Assembly (NCBI GenBank): GCA_036244855.1
Contig: BQKZ01001316.1
Location: 28,887-64,432 of the forward strand
Length of the DNA: 35,546 nt
Reading direction: 5' to 3'
DNA from: Temnopleurus reevesii
Taxonomy: Eukaryota; Echinodermata; Echinoidea; Temnopleuroida; Temnopleuridae
In this document: positions 1 to 11,400 of the stretch, piece by piece
Position numbering within the stretch: the stretch's first letter is position 1
How the letters are laid out: the number at the start of each line of letters is the position of its first letter
Notes under the pieces: generated by a model
What the model was told of the DNA's origin: nothing
What the model saw: the letters and a program-made list of their open reading frames with translations, nothing else
The model's database searches: none
Program-made: the position numbers and the translations under genes

Positions 1-362
1 GAACCCAAAATCTAATCAGTTCATCCTCCTATGCTTATACATACTTGAGCCAGGTTTCGTCAAAATCTGTACAGCAGTTCTGAACTTATTGCGGTAACAA
101 GCTATTTTGGGTGATTTTTTACAAGTTTTTTGGCCCTGTGACCTTTGACATTTGATCCACTGAACCCAAAATCTAATCAGTTCATCCTCACATGGTTATA
201 CATACTTGAGCCAAGTTTGGTCAAAATCCGTCCAGTGGTTCTGAACTTATCGCGGTAACAAGGTTCGGACGGACACACGGACGCATGGACGGACGGACGG
301 ACGGACGGACAACCCGAAAACATAATGCCTCCGGCACCACCTTACGGTGGCGGAGGCATAAA
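1..362 (+). mobile_element. pearl/HINE-like non-autonomous repeat (Helentron-type), 3' part
   Basis: Two tandem copies of a ~161 bp unit start at 1 and 162 (each begins GAACCCAAAATCTAATCAG). An ACGG microsatellite follows (263-310), then a perfect-stem hairpin at 326-358 (TGCCTCCG...CGGAGGCA). This order of tandem core, ACGG run and terminal hairpin is that of pearl elements of bivalves and related HINE repeats. The left end is outside the window. Confidence 0.6.
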
Positions 363-970
363 AATACACCTCATGCGCATGTATATCTATATTGACTTGT
401 TGTAGATATACCCACATGGTGCGATAGAGTGGGTATTGATGAATTTGAGCTAGAACTTACACAAAAAAGTGGTCTGCCCAGACCCTTGTTTTGTTTTGTC
501 ATGTAAATTCTTCTGCTCTTTTGTGTGTCATTTGTTGACATCCATAAACAATTGTCCGTGGCCTAGCTACAGTCCTAGTGCTCTTACATACATTTTTAGC
601 TACACTCCCATGGTTCTTGTTTAGATTTTCAGCATCCGGGTTTCTAGCAAGACGTAAGATAGTAATAATAGCTGAAGTTGTCATGTTTGCAAGGATAATT
701 TGCTGAACCTCGGTTGTTTTTAAGCCGATATTGCAAAATTCCTAATCTAGATTATAACTTTCATAGTGTGAAGGACCTCATAACAAACTTCAATTGTACC
801 AAAAATGTCACTGAGAAGTCCCCCATGTTTGATTTTGCAGGTATTGTTCAAGTTGGGTTAAGATTTTGTTGCTAAACAGAAACACAAATATTGCACAGAT
901 TTTATAACTTTTTGGTGATATTTATTTCATATATATTGTGTCACACACAAGATGCATACAATTTTTATAC
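361..970. other. AT-rich intergenic DNA, nothing recognised
   Basis: No ORF with coding character, no repeat of known type and no RNA gene seen. Confidence 0.5.
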
Positions 971-975
971 ACCGA

Positions 976-1136
976 AGAGTTTTATTTCATAAAGCTGTTC
1001 GTAGATATATGCATAACTGATGACCCTTTTCTCAGGTGTAATTGAGCATCAGAGATCATCACTGAGTGCAGTAAATGGTCACCAGTTGTTTGCAGATTTG
1101 TGCATGGATCTACGAACACAAGCCGGATTTAGTTAG
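976..1136. mobile_element. imperfect inverted-repeat element, degraded MITE
   Basis: TTTCATAAAGCTGTTCGTAGA at the left is complemented by TCTACGAACA at the right, and ATGACCCTTTTCT is partly complemented by GGTCACCAG. Related sequence recurs at 21809-21886 and 23186-23330. Confidence 0.45.
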
Positions 1137-1676
1137 GCTGGTGCTATGATCTCGCTACTTCAAATCAAAATTCAATGATTTGGCATTACCAGCCAATTAA
1201 AACAACTTTGAATTAACAAGTAAATACAAGAGCCAGTTTCATTACATAAGGTTTTTCAGTTAGGCTGCTAAAACCTTGACAGCACCTGTATTTAGGACAT
1301 TGTCAATAATAGTAATAATAATACAAATTAAAATGAAAAATACAAATTGTGTAAAGGTGCATGTATATCACTGTGATGCATACATTGCCCATAACTTGCA
1401 GATTACAGTCCTGTGTAAAAATGTCTCATCAGCCTATTTCACAACCCTCTTTATATGACACTTTTATATGAAGATATATGCATGAGTTGAAATATCATAA
1501 ACAAAGAATGATTGTTTATGGTTTATCAAATTCTTTTAAAGAAAATCTCAGTACTCTAAAGAAGTCAAATCAGAGTTTTTGTTGGACAAACAGAGATGCC
1601 AATTAATATGCTATGGAAATGAGTTGCTTTCTGTTTGCAATGCAGGGCCTTTATCTTTGAATGCTATATAATGACC

Positions 1677-1693
1677 CCCCCCCCCCCCCCCCN
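1677..1693. other. poly-C run ending at a contig join
   Basis: Sixteen C residues then 'n'. A sequencing or assembly break; the flanks may not be contiguous. 1137-1676 shows nothing else. Confidence 0.8.
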
Positions 1694-1741
1694 GACCGAA
1701 ACCTCTGTAATGCAAATCATCAATGACACACTTTGTGTAAT

Positions 1742-1875
1742 GCCACAGTCACATAGAAGCCCCGACTGAACACTATTCAACACTGTTCAACTTTGTTCTG
1801 AGGCACTTAACTGTGAACTGAACAAAGAGTCGTGTTTTATCATGTTGCTTCCGGGCTTCTATGTGACTGGGGCCT
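1742..1875. mobile_element. short palindromic MITE, copy 1
   Basis: ACAGTCACATAGAAGCCC at the left and GGGCTTCTATGTGACTGGGG at the right form a stem about 20 bp long. The interior has its own weaker inverted repeat (TTCAACACTGTTCA / GAGTCGTGTT). Related copies lie at 31862-31965 (truncated) and 33048-33176. Confidence 0.7.
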
Positions 1876-2473
1876 TAGATAACAAGTCTTCCTGTGATTA
1901 TCACCCAATGTGTCCCTGCCTAAGGCTTGAATGGTATCCAGGGAAACCCTAGATGGTAACCAAGGAAACTGCCAATTACATACCTACTTTCATTTTTAGT
2001 CTTCAGGTTTGACAAGCTTCAGCAGGTACATCACACTGCCCAATTATTAAATGGATGATTAGTAAGAGATGAGTTTATGAAGTGTGTCATTGCATTTCTT
2101 TCCAGTATAGAGTGTACAGTGTACTTGGCATTCCTTTAGTGTCACTAGTTTTCACTAGATTCACTAAATTATTGTTGCCATCAGTACAAACCTTTAGTTT
2201 GTGGTAAAATTATGAATCGAATTTGCAGGAGAATTTGTTACAACCGATAATGTTACATAGATGCATTATGTCACATGAGGTGATTTTTCCACAATTCAAG
2301 GCTTCTTACAAGTGAATGCCTCTGAGTATGGTTATTGTTGCCATGTTCTCTCTCTCGTTAGTTCAGCTGCTGCTTTTATACTCATAATAATTTTGACCTA
2401 ATGCATATTCTTATATGGTCTGCACATATTTGTAAATTAAATTTATATTTACAATCAAACATCATTATAAGTA

Positions 2474-2652
2474 CAGTGAAACCTCTTTATAACAAGGTCC
2501 TTGGGACCATGAAAATTACCTTGGTATATCAGGTTACCCACTATATCAGGGTAAAAAAAAACAAAGAACTATAAAGAGCTGGGACCAATAAAATCACCTT
2601 GTTATAACAGGTATCTTGCTATATCGGACCTCTTTATAACGAGGTTCCACTG
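2474..2652. mobile_element. pogo/Tc1-like MITE, copy 1
   Basis: CAGTGAAACCTCTTTATAAC at the left and GTTATAAAGAGG-type inverted sequence ending CACTG at the right, flanked by TA on both sides. The interior repeats the motif ACCTTGTTATA. The CAGTG ends and TA target duplication resemble pogo/Tigger relatives. Copies 2 and 3 are at 32387-32565 and 34871-35045. Confidence 0.8.
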
Positions 2653-2659
2653 TATAGTT

Positions 2660-3670
2660 TATAACATTTTAGTCCTATTTTGCTTATATCCTGCCAATGC
2701 ACCATAAGTATTCATACTTTCCATAACAGGTTGAATGAATCATAATATGTATAGTAATATTTATTATCGAGTTCTTCTTCAGCATATAATATCACTCTAA
2801 CTCGCTCTAATGCAATTTGCCAAATAATAGTATAATCTGAATACATATTGAGTTTGTGAATATATAAATTGTGACAATAATCTATGAATGTCATTTATGA
2901 TATGAAACTTTAACGTACTTCTGAGTTTCTGCATTTCCATAATTGTTGACAACTTTTTGATAGAGTATATCATAACTTCATGGTGCAAAATTGTTTCAGC
3001 AATTTTGCAACTGTAAAATGTGAAATACGTATGAAAGAATTATTTGATAATTCTCTCCAAATTCTATGCATTTTCTTGTTTGTGCATATGCAAATAATGT
3101 ATCTTTCTGAAAGAGGGAATAAAATTGATTAATTATAAAACCGTGACTATTTCTCATGATTCTCATTTAGGATAAAAACTAAGGGTGTGACACACAAAGT
3201 CAAAAAGAAAAATTTTCTGTATTTATAGCTTTATAGCATTACATGATTTTCTGTTCTTTAGCAATTATATTCAACTTGATACTGTAAAAGATATCCAAAA
3301 TGTTAAAATCTAATAACAGTTAATCAGCACTGACCATGAAACGAAAGCTAATGATTTAAAATCACATATCAAGTTGGAAATGGATTAGGCGTACTCCAAT
3401 CTGTGGAATATATATTTAAAGTTTCAAATTTCTTGGTACCATTTAATTGCAAATTTGCAGAATTACTTTACCCAAGTAGAGATTTGGAAAATTCATGCAA
3501 GGAAAGTTATTTCCAAATTTGTGTTGTAATATAAATAAAATAATGGATATTTAAAAAAAAACATGTTTAAAACATTGCAATTTGGAGATATATAATCAAA
3601 AATGCCCAAAATATAACATCATGGGTTACAATGGTTTGGCAATTTTTCCCTTGATATTGAACTCTTTCTC
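2660..3670. other. AT-rich intergenic DNA, nothing recognised
   Basis: Only short chance ORFs on the minus strand (2712-2988), without coding composition or recognisable residues. Confidence 0.5.
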
Positions 3671-3674
3671 AAAC

Positions 3675-4292
3675 TTTAAATCAAAGGGAAACCAACCCCT
3701 ATAATTATCGTACTCTCATTGAATGAAGAAAAATCAGATGAACTAACTGAAAGTTTGAGCAAAATCGGACAACTCATGCAAAAGTTATGAATTTTCAAAG
3801 TCACAGAGATATAACGATCCCTACCGCTAATTTGGGGATCCGTGTGACCGGTAAATTCGACAGAATATGTGATGTCATGTCGGACAACTTATTCATTCTG
3901 TATACAAACTTTCACATTTTCTCCCTTTTCTCGGAAAAGTCAACAAAATGCTAATTTTCGGTTGAGTATAGCATTTCTTTAGCGATTCTGGATGTATTTT
4001 CAGACTATATTGTTACAACCTTACTATAAATTTTACATTAAGCCAATGTTAAAAATTCTATGTACAAAGCGAATGAGGAGTTGTCCAGACATAACGTCGC
4101 AGATTATGTCGATGTTGCTGATCGCACGGATCCGAACCCATGAGCAGCAGTGATCGTCAAATCTCTCTAGATTGGAAAATTCATAACTTTTGAACAGATT
4201 GTCCGATTTTGTTCAAATTTTCATTCAATGAGGACATGACAATTCCAGAGCCTTGGTTCCCCTTCAATGACCAAATTTGACAGAAAAGATGT
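3675..4292. mobile_element. long imperfect foldback element
   Basis: Arms at about 3675-3905 and 4060-4292 are imperfect reverse complements. The left arm reads CAAAATCGGACAAC, AAAAGTTATGAATTTTC and GGACAACTTATTCATTC. The right arm reads these in reverse complement (GATTGTCCGATTTTG, GAAAATTCATAACTTTTG, GAATGAGGAGTTGTCC). The ~155 bp loop is AT-rich. No ORF is present. It looks like a large MITE or foldback transposon. Confidence 0.7.
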
Positions 4293-4345
4293 GTAACTTG
4301 ATCTCAAATAGTAGCCAGCTATTACGACATTGTTCCCATTCTACT

Positions 4346-4362
4346 TTGCCCCCCCCCCCCTC
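4346..4362. repeat. poly-C rich tract
   Basis: A run of C interrupted once by T; no contig marker here. Confidence 0.7.
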
Positions 4363-4431
4363 CCCCTAAAAAAAGGTTATTTAATTTACCTCCACCTACT
4401 GACCCTCTGAAATATAAAAATATCAATAGAA

Positions 4432-4680
4432 ATTCATAATAATCTATGCAATTTATAGAGCGCACGTATCCACTCTGCTGAGTGCTCAAGACGCTTTTAC
4501 ATTATTATTACGCTGGCTTTAGCCCGGCAGCCACCAGCATTAACAATGGCTAGATGTATTTCATTCCCTCTTATCTATTGAGAAATGTCGAATGGGTGCA
4601 ACACCTTTTCAGTGAACACAGCAAAGTGGAAGTGACAATAGAACAAGGCACTGTGCAATACTGACACACACAAACATATT
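4432..4680 (-). mobile_element. SINE 3' region (degenerate)
   Basis: Read on the minus strand it ends GGCTAAAGCCAG-type sequence, GAGCACTCAGCAGAGTGG, GCGCTCTATAAA and a TTATTAT tail. This parallels the tail of the better-preserved SINE at 9595-9871. Confidence 0.5.
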
Positions 4681-4956
4681 AATGCACATACACATAGCTG
4701 CAAACTATTACTAATTTTTAGTAATCATTACTAATTTTCGCTTCAAATTTGTCAAGTTTTGTGTTAAACCCGCTAAAGATTACTAATTTTTTGTAACATA
4801 AGCACCATCCACTTCAATGTAAAATATGTGAAGATTACTAATCAGTTCCAGAATTATTACAAGTTTTTACTGGGTCATGTTGGCCAGGCATACAATATAG
4901 ACGAATTACTGGTCGTACATACTTTTGCTTTGTACATGTAGATTTGTACTGCACAA

Positions 4957-4962
4957 TTTATT
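4957..4962 (-). terminator. candidate poly(A) signal for the FBXL15-like gene
   Basis: AATAAA on the minus strand, about 260 bases past the stop codon. The region is AT-rich, so this may be chance. Confidence 0.25.
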
Positions 4963-5105
4963 ATTACACTATAATAAAGAGGTTGGATGTATAAAAACAA
5001 AACCACTCTGTCATAAATATGCTTTCATTAAAAAAATGTTGGCACATATCTTTGAGCAATTCGGTGAAAATCAATGTTCTGGTCATTAAAAAACTATATA
5101 TCGCG

Positions 5106-5187
5106 TACAAACACCATAGTGATATGAACCAACAACCTTCGGATTAACAGATGCAAGTTTTAACCACTGCACCACCACACATCCAAT
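5106..5187 (-). mobile_element. tRNA-like SINE head, degenerate
   Basis: The minus strand reads GGTGGTGCAGTGGTTAAAAC (A-box-like) and GTTGGTTCATATC (B-box-like). It has no intact cloverleaf. It may be the head of the SINE whose tail is at 4432, separated by later insertion; this is uncertain. Confidence 0.4.
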
Positions 5188-5221
5188 ACTGATACACACA
5201 TTAACAACAGAGACTGCTTAA

Positions 5222-5429
5222 TCAATAAGCAAAGTTGGGCGGTATACTTCTAGCACGGGCAAACTCCCTCGCCCGTAGATGGCGCTCTAACTTAGCAAGA
5301 TCGCTTTCTTCTGGAAGCAGGACGTCAATCCGAACCCCTTTGGTGCGAAATCTTGCAAGACTTTTCTCTGTAATGTAGCGACAGTCTTTCACTTTCAAAG
5401 TCTTCAGGGCCTCCAAGTTCCATAATTGC
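5222..5429 (-). CDS. FBXL15: FBXL15-like gene, last coding exon
   Basis: The acceptor CAACCAG|GCAA gives CG|G across the junction, then QLWNLEALKTLKVKDC. The last LRR and the conserved C-terminal tail follow, ending in PPNFAY and TGA. The spacing to the end matches the human protein closely (both finish about 45 residues after the KGV/RGV-DIDV motif). Confidence 0.92.
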
Positions 5430-8400
5430 CTGGTTGAATGAATAAAATAAAAGGAGAAAACAGAGTAAAATCAAACATGAATTACAAATTTGTGAGAGCA
5501 AAGGAGGAAGAGGCATCTGTAGACAAACTTGTGGTATTTTTTAATGGATCCACTATTTAATTTGTTACACTTTGGACCATAAAATAATATTTGCAAGAGG
5601 ATGAATTTAGATTTTCTTCATCACAAAGCTTCTCAAATCTGAACGCATGTAGCACTCTAATTATTTTGCCTCTCCTTCAAGGAATGTCGACTAGGACTGC
5701 TTCCTTGCAAAAATGGATTCATTTATTCAAGGTGGCATAAAGGTGGATTTAAGCTATTTTGTTTTGGACAGTGACAACTACCGAACGTATGCATCAGGTC
5801 CATCCACGTTGCCTCTCTTAAAAAGCGGTAATAACATTGCAAAGTCAAACTCAAAGCAAGTTTGTGATTATGTTTGTACTTGGGGTATAGGCCAAAAGTA
5901 TTCCCAATAAAAAGCCCTTGATATTGATATTGCCAGGTGATCTCGCTTGATATCAGCAACAAGTATATGCTATAGGGTAAATTGCTACAAGATCTTTTTA
6001 ACATGATTGATATGATTTATACCAAAGTCTTATAAAATTTACAAACTGCAATGAAAAAGAGTCAACTTAATTTTCAGTGTTAAAAACAAACAGGTGCAGA
6101 GAACAAATTATAACATATCCTACATTCTTTCATAGAATGGATCCTTTCCTTTTCCAATCACTTTCTATCATTATGGAAAAAAATCCTGTTTTAGTGTCAC
6201 TTGCACAGTCAAATTTTCTTAAAATCGTATCTGCTGGAAAGAACTAATGAGTAAAAGAAAAATTAGACAAGTAAACTTGATGAAGACCTTTGACTAAGGA
6301 AAGGCTCAATGTAATTTTGTCCAGACAGAGATGAGAATATCTTACCGAACTGCAGCATCAGTGATTCTCCAGCACCCATGCACATCCAGGTACTCAATAT
6401 TTGGACAATGCCTACAGATCTCGTCCACCAGCAGATCTGTCACGCCGTACGCTCTGGCCACCGACAACCACTTGAGATGCGGGTGGAGCTGTAGAACAAG
6501 ACTCAGCGTCTCATCGTCCATGGCCCAGCATCCTCGGAGATCGAGATGCTCCAGGTTGTCACAGTTCATCCCGATGCATTCCACTGCCGTGGACGTCACC
6601 TGTTGACACTCAGCGAGAGACAGGCTCAGAAGCTCCGGGCACTTCACCGCGATCCTTCGCACAACATTCGTCGACAGGCTAGAGTTCTCTGATATACTAA
6701 CCACCCGAAGATTCCGGTTCGCGTCGATCACTGGCAGCACGAGATTGTCCGTGATCCACTTCTTGCAATTGGCAACGTTCAGTGTGGTTAAGTTCGTGGC
6801 ATCCGCGGTAACGACGTGGAAGGCTTCGATAGAGAACTCAGGTCCAATGTCGGAGAGATCAAGGTGGTGGTTTGTGGCAAAGTACATTGAGACAACATCG
6901 CGGAAGCCGCAGGAAACCTGTCGTAACTGAAATAAGTCTTTCATGTCCAAGAATGGTAGTATTCTGGAGATTAAAACATCTTCCCATGGCAGTATGTCCA
7001 GTACAGTCAGACTATTTATGAAAGAAAAAAAAATCAGTAATAAATTAACAAAGTGTAGTTTAAATGTGTCAATCATAAAATTAAATGTCAATTAAAATCA
7101 ACTACATTGTATAAAATTTGACATGCAATAATTATTTGTGACCTATTCGACCAAGTATAACACTAAAACTTTGGTTTGCAAACTCTACCGATTCGGTGAT
7201 CTTCCCCAGGAATTGACCTAGTGCACCAAGAGTAGGAAAAAGTTCATCATTCTACAGCATTGGCAAGGACAGTGCAAGATGGACGATCAAATGCTGGTGC
7301 ACAATTCATGTGACACAGCTGCCAAAAGAGCGATCTGTTATTTTGGAGTTTGCTGTACATTGATATTGAGTTATTTTAAATCGAACAACAACACCAACAT
7401 GCACCTTTAAAAGTGGTATCTAAGCTGACCAAAATGGAACAGTGAAATTCTGTTGGTTGGCAAACTCATGATGAGGAGTCTGACCACTACCTGGAAACTC
7501 ACCACTTTTTCTTTGGCTGAACGCATCCCCCAATAAGATGCTTCAATGCCTTCAGAAGGTTAGCAACAATCAATGCCATGACTCCAAAGTTCCTCTCTGA
7601 AACTGATCAAGATCTAGCAAACCAAGCTCCAAAAGCACACCGAAAAAGTAATTTTCCTCGTGAACTGACTTCAACTCATTATATCCATCCAAATGCTCAA
7701 AAACTAAATTCATCTCAAGAAATCCATTTGAAATCAACTATTTTCGTCCTTCAAATAAATCACATTCTTGTCAATTTTAGCAAAAAGAAGGCGTAGGGCG
7801 AGCTCGCAACCTCATGTGAGGGGATTATACGAGTCTAATGAGCTATGTTGTATTACAGCAATATGGCATTTCTCGGTTATGAGTGGTTTAAGCTGCCCTT
7901 GGAATGAACCCCCCTCGTAACGATGACACACCAGCCTAATCACAGCTGTCAACAGCTACAAGCGAGTCTGGTGGGGTACAACATGCATGCACTGTGAAAC
8001 GAAGTAACGAGAAATTTGAAAAAATTATCAACTTCCAATTTTAGACCTTGAAATGGCTCTAGCACAAAAAATAAATTTCTTCCCAGTTGTTCTGCAAAAA
8101 ATGGAGAGTAGACAAAAAATGTGGTTGCTACACAACTGGGAATGTCCTATCTTTAATCTTCCTGAGTCACTGTGTAAGCTTAAATAGACAGTTGTTTCCT
8201 TTGTCCAGTTACTTTGTTCATTGGTTTTTTAGTGGTGTGAGTGAAGTAAGCACGCACTACACTGTATGTAAATGGAAGAAAGTTAAAGCGAAGATCGTGT
8301 TCTGATGACTACGGAGAATACGTTTTCACAGGACTGCATAAAATCGGGAGAGAATAGTCGAAACAAATGGCAGCTGGCTAATTCATGAATTTCAATGAAA

Positions 8401-11400
8401 CTTGTGGTGTATGATAAGTCAAAGGACTCAAGTCCTCTTCTACTTTTTTTTCAACTCGTAAGTTAAATTTTTTCTCTGTGTCCAAGCTTTTACTGAGGTC
8501 CTGACATATCACAGACATGGTTTACTGTACTTTAAAGGTAGAAAACTACATTTACACACACTACGGTTATGCTTACAACTTGTTGTATACCTCAGATATG
8601 CCAAAATAATAACCTCTATGAAGTATTTTGTTCGAATGTAGTCCAGAATATTTGATTTAAATAAAAATCTATTCTATCACAATTCATCTTGACACCAACG
8701 GTATCGCGATACTCCTAGCGTATTACGGTACCACACACACACACACAAAACATTGTAAGAGCACATACAGTGCGCACTTCAATACACTGCCACACCATGC
8801 GGAATACGCACTGAGAGAGACTCTTGCGCTATTGGTCAACAAGGGTTTAACGGCTGTTTTGAATTTTGAACGCACGGTCCATTAATTCGAGGCCCGAATA
8901 GAAGAATTATTATAGGAATAACTATAAATGCGTCTATCATGACCAATCTTTGTGCTTAATTGATTGGTGATATGTTCTAACATTTAGTACTCGTCAACAT
9001 AACACAACAATCTTGGAAAGTCAAATTTTAGGCTGCAAAAGAAGTATTCTTCCTTTAAAGGCAATGGCTCTTGTCGAGAATCGAAATAAAATTTACAGGT
9101 AGCTGATTCGCTATGTGCAATGTTCATTAATGAACCTTTGGCCAAAATAGCCCTGTATATCACATTTACACAGGTTTGAAATTTTGGGGCACCAAGTATG
9201 TTTTTTAATTACCCTTTGACTATTGAATACTGTAATTCCTGTGAACCTTGTGTAGGTACCTGTACTACCTAGGGAGGTGTTTCACCAAGTCGTTCTTAAA
9301 GTCACGCACAACCTTTAAGTTCAACTGGTATCAGTTCTTGCGCAGAATGCGCGCAAAAGTGTGAACCATTACGCACAAGAACTTTAGAAGGGATCCCAGT
9401 CGAACGTAAAGTTGTTCTTAAATTCGTTCGTATCTTGGTGCACCCAAGATACACACCTCCCTGCTCCAGTAGTCAATGGGTTAAGCCAAAATATACATCG
9501 AAAGATGAGCTCATTAATTCAAACAGAAGTGATCCTGATAATTTGCAATTGACCTTTTGATTTACCCTGCAACTATCTAGCAACGTGACAAGTGGATACG
9601 CCGTAGTGTAGTGGTTCTGACTCTCGCCTTTCAACCAGAGGGGCGTACGTTCCAATCCCACCTATGGCGTCAATTTCCTTCAGCAAGAAATTCATTCACA
9701 TTGTGCTGCACTCAACCCAGGTGAGGTGAATGGGTACCTGGTAGGAATTTTTTCCTTGAAATGCCTGGCTAAAGCCAGGGTAATAATGCTGCAATTGTAG
9801 AGCGCTTAGAGAATTCTACTGAAGAGTTGATAAGCGCTATATAAAAGCCGTGTATTATCATTATTATTATTAAGTGTTACATATGAAATCACTCATCATT
9901 GCGTATCTCTTCAGCTCAATCGCTAGCTAATAGCTAAGCCAATCATATTGTCAGCTATGTAGGTGGGCTTAGCAGGATATGTGATGAATTGATTTAACTG
10001 CATCTTACATGGATAAACCTCTGAGGGAGCTTCGGAGAGTAATGCGTAATCGTTTCACTGGCCCATAGCAACATGATTTCTGAACGATAATCTATTTTTA
10101 CTCTTTTGGGATAGTAAATGTTTCTATCAAAATATACATTTACTCAGGTTTGCAATTTGATTTGGCATTTAGCATGCATATCTAGAATTGGACTTTATAG
10201 TCACTAAAAATCTTGCAAATCATGATAATGCACTGTATGTCTTAGCTTATCTTCCTCTAATCTTCATTCGCGAAGCTCAGCCATACATGAGCCAAACTAT
10301 AAATCAAAAGATGAGCAAGTGATCCTGACGAATTTGCATTAATTTTGACCTTTACAATGCAACACTGAACTACATCTGTTACTTGCAAGCTACGTAACAT
10401 GTGTCATGAAATCACTAAATAAATCGTCATAAATCTCTTCACTGGCTGATCGCTAAGCCAATCATATTGTCAGATATACAGGTGAGCTTAATAGCATGAA
10501 AGAATGTGTGATAAATAGACTTGAGTGCATCATACATGGATAAACCTCTGACGGAGCTTCGGCGAGTAATGCAAAATTGTTTCACTAGCCCAAAGCCACA
10601 AGATTTCTGAGCGCTCATCTATTTTTATTCTTTTTAGATAGTAAATTTTTCTTTCACTCTGTCAGACTTTCAGAAGTGGTTTCAAAGATATACAGGTATC
10701 AAGAGTCACAATGCATTTACACAGGCTTTGAATAATTTGGCATAAATTGAGTCTGTCTTTTAAGACAAAACATTGATGAGCTCATTAATTCATGCAAATC
10801 CTTCTGAATTTGCAATCGATCTTGTGATTTACCGTGCAACTATCTAGCAATGTAACAAGTGTTATGAAATCACTATTCATCATAAATCTTTTCACTCAAA
10901 CGCTAGCTGATTGCTATTAAAGCCAATCAATTAAGGTGGGCTTAGCAGTAGAATGTGTGATAATCCGTCTTCCAGAATAAAATCTAAGCTATGGGGATTT
11001 TTCTATACTACTCATCTTGTTTTGATAAAATTTCAAGATAAGTACATTTTCAACTAAATGCACACTTGACATTTATCATTGGTTAAGCCCAATAGACTCA
11101 CTGAAATGCTATGCACTGTACAGAACAGCAGGGATATAATATTTTTCATAACGATCTTCATTTTGCTACTATCATAAAATATAAGTATTCTTCAGATGAG
11201 AATAAAAACAAAACACAAAATGTACCGACTCCTTCTTCTGCGTGCATGGTCTGAAAGGGATGAAAAAGTCTGTACATTTTCCATATCTAATGGTAAAAAG
11301 AAAAAAGCATCATAGAATCCTAGATTTTAGCAAAGAAGTAGAAAATGTTTCAAGAAAAGTGTAATTGTCATTGATACAGTATATGTTCAGTTTCAATCAA

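Larger units (their letters stand above)
9160..10990. repeat. ~0.5 kb tandem repeat array, three diverged units
   Basis: Landmarks recur in order. TTTAC(A/T)CAGG at about 9167, 10139 and 10718; GATGAGC at 9505, 10311 and 10777; GAAATCACT at 9884, 10408 and 10867; GCCAATCA at 9939, 10456 and 10921. Spacing is about 460-580 bp once the inserted SINE and MITE in the first unit are removed. Units are clearly diverged. No ORF. Confidence 0.7.

Noticed and set aside
6342..7091. Reading the whole minus-strand ORF from 7091 as the start of the FBXL15-like protein
   Set aside because: The first ~27 codons are AT-rich and hydrophobic and include the polypyrimidine tract and acceptor; coding similarity begins at 7011.
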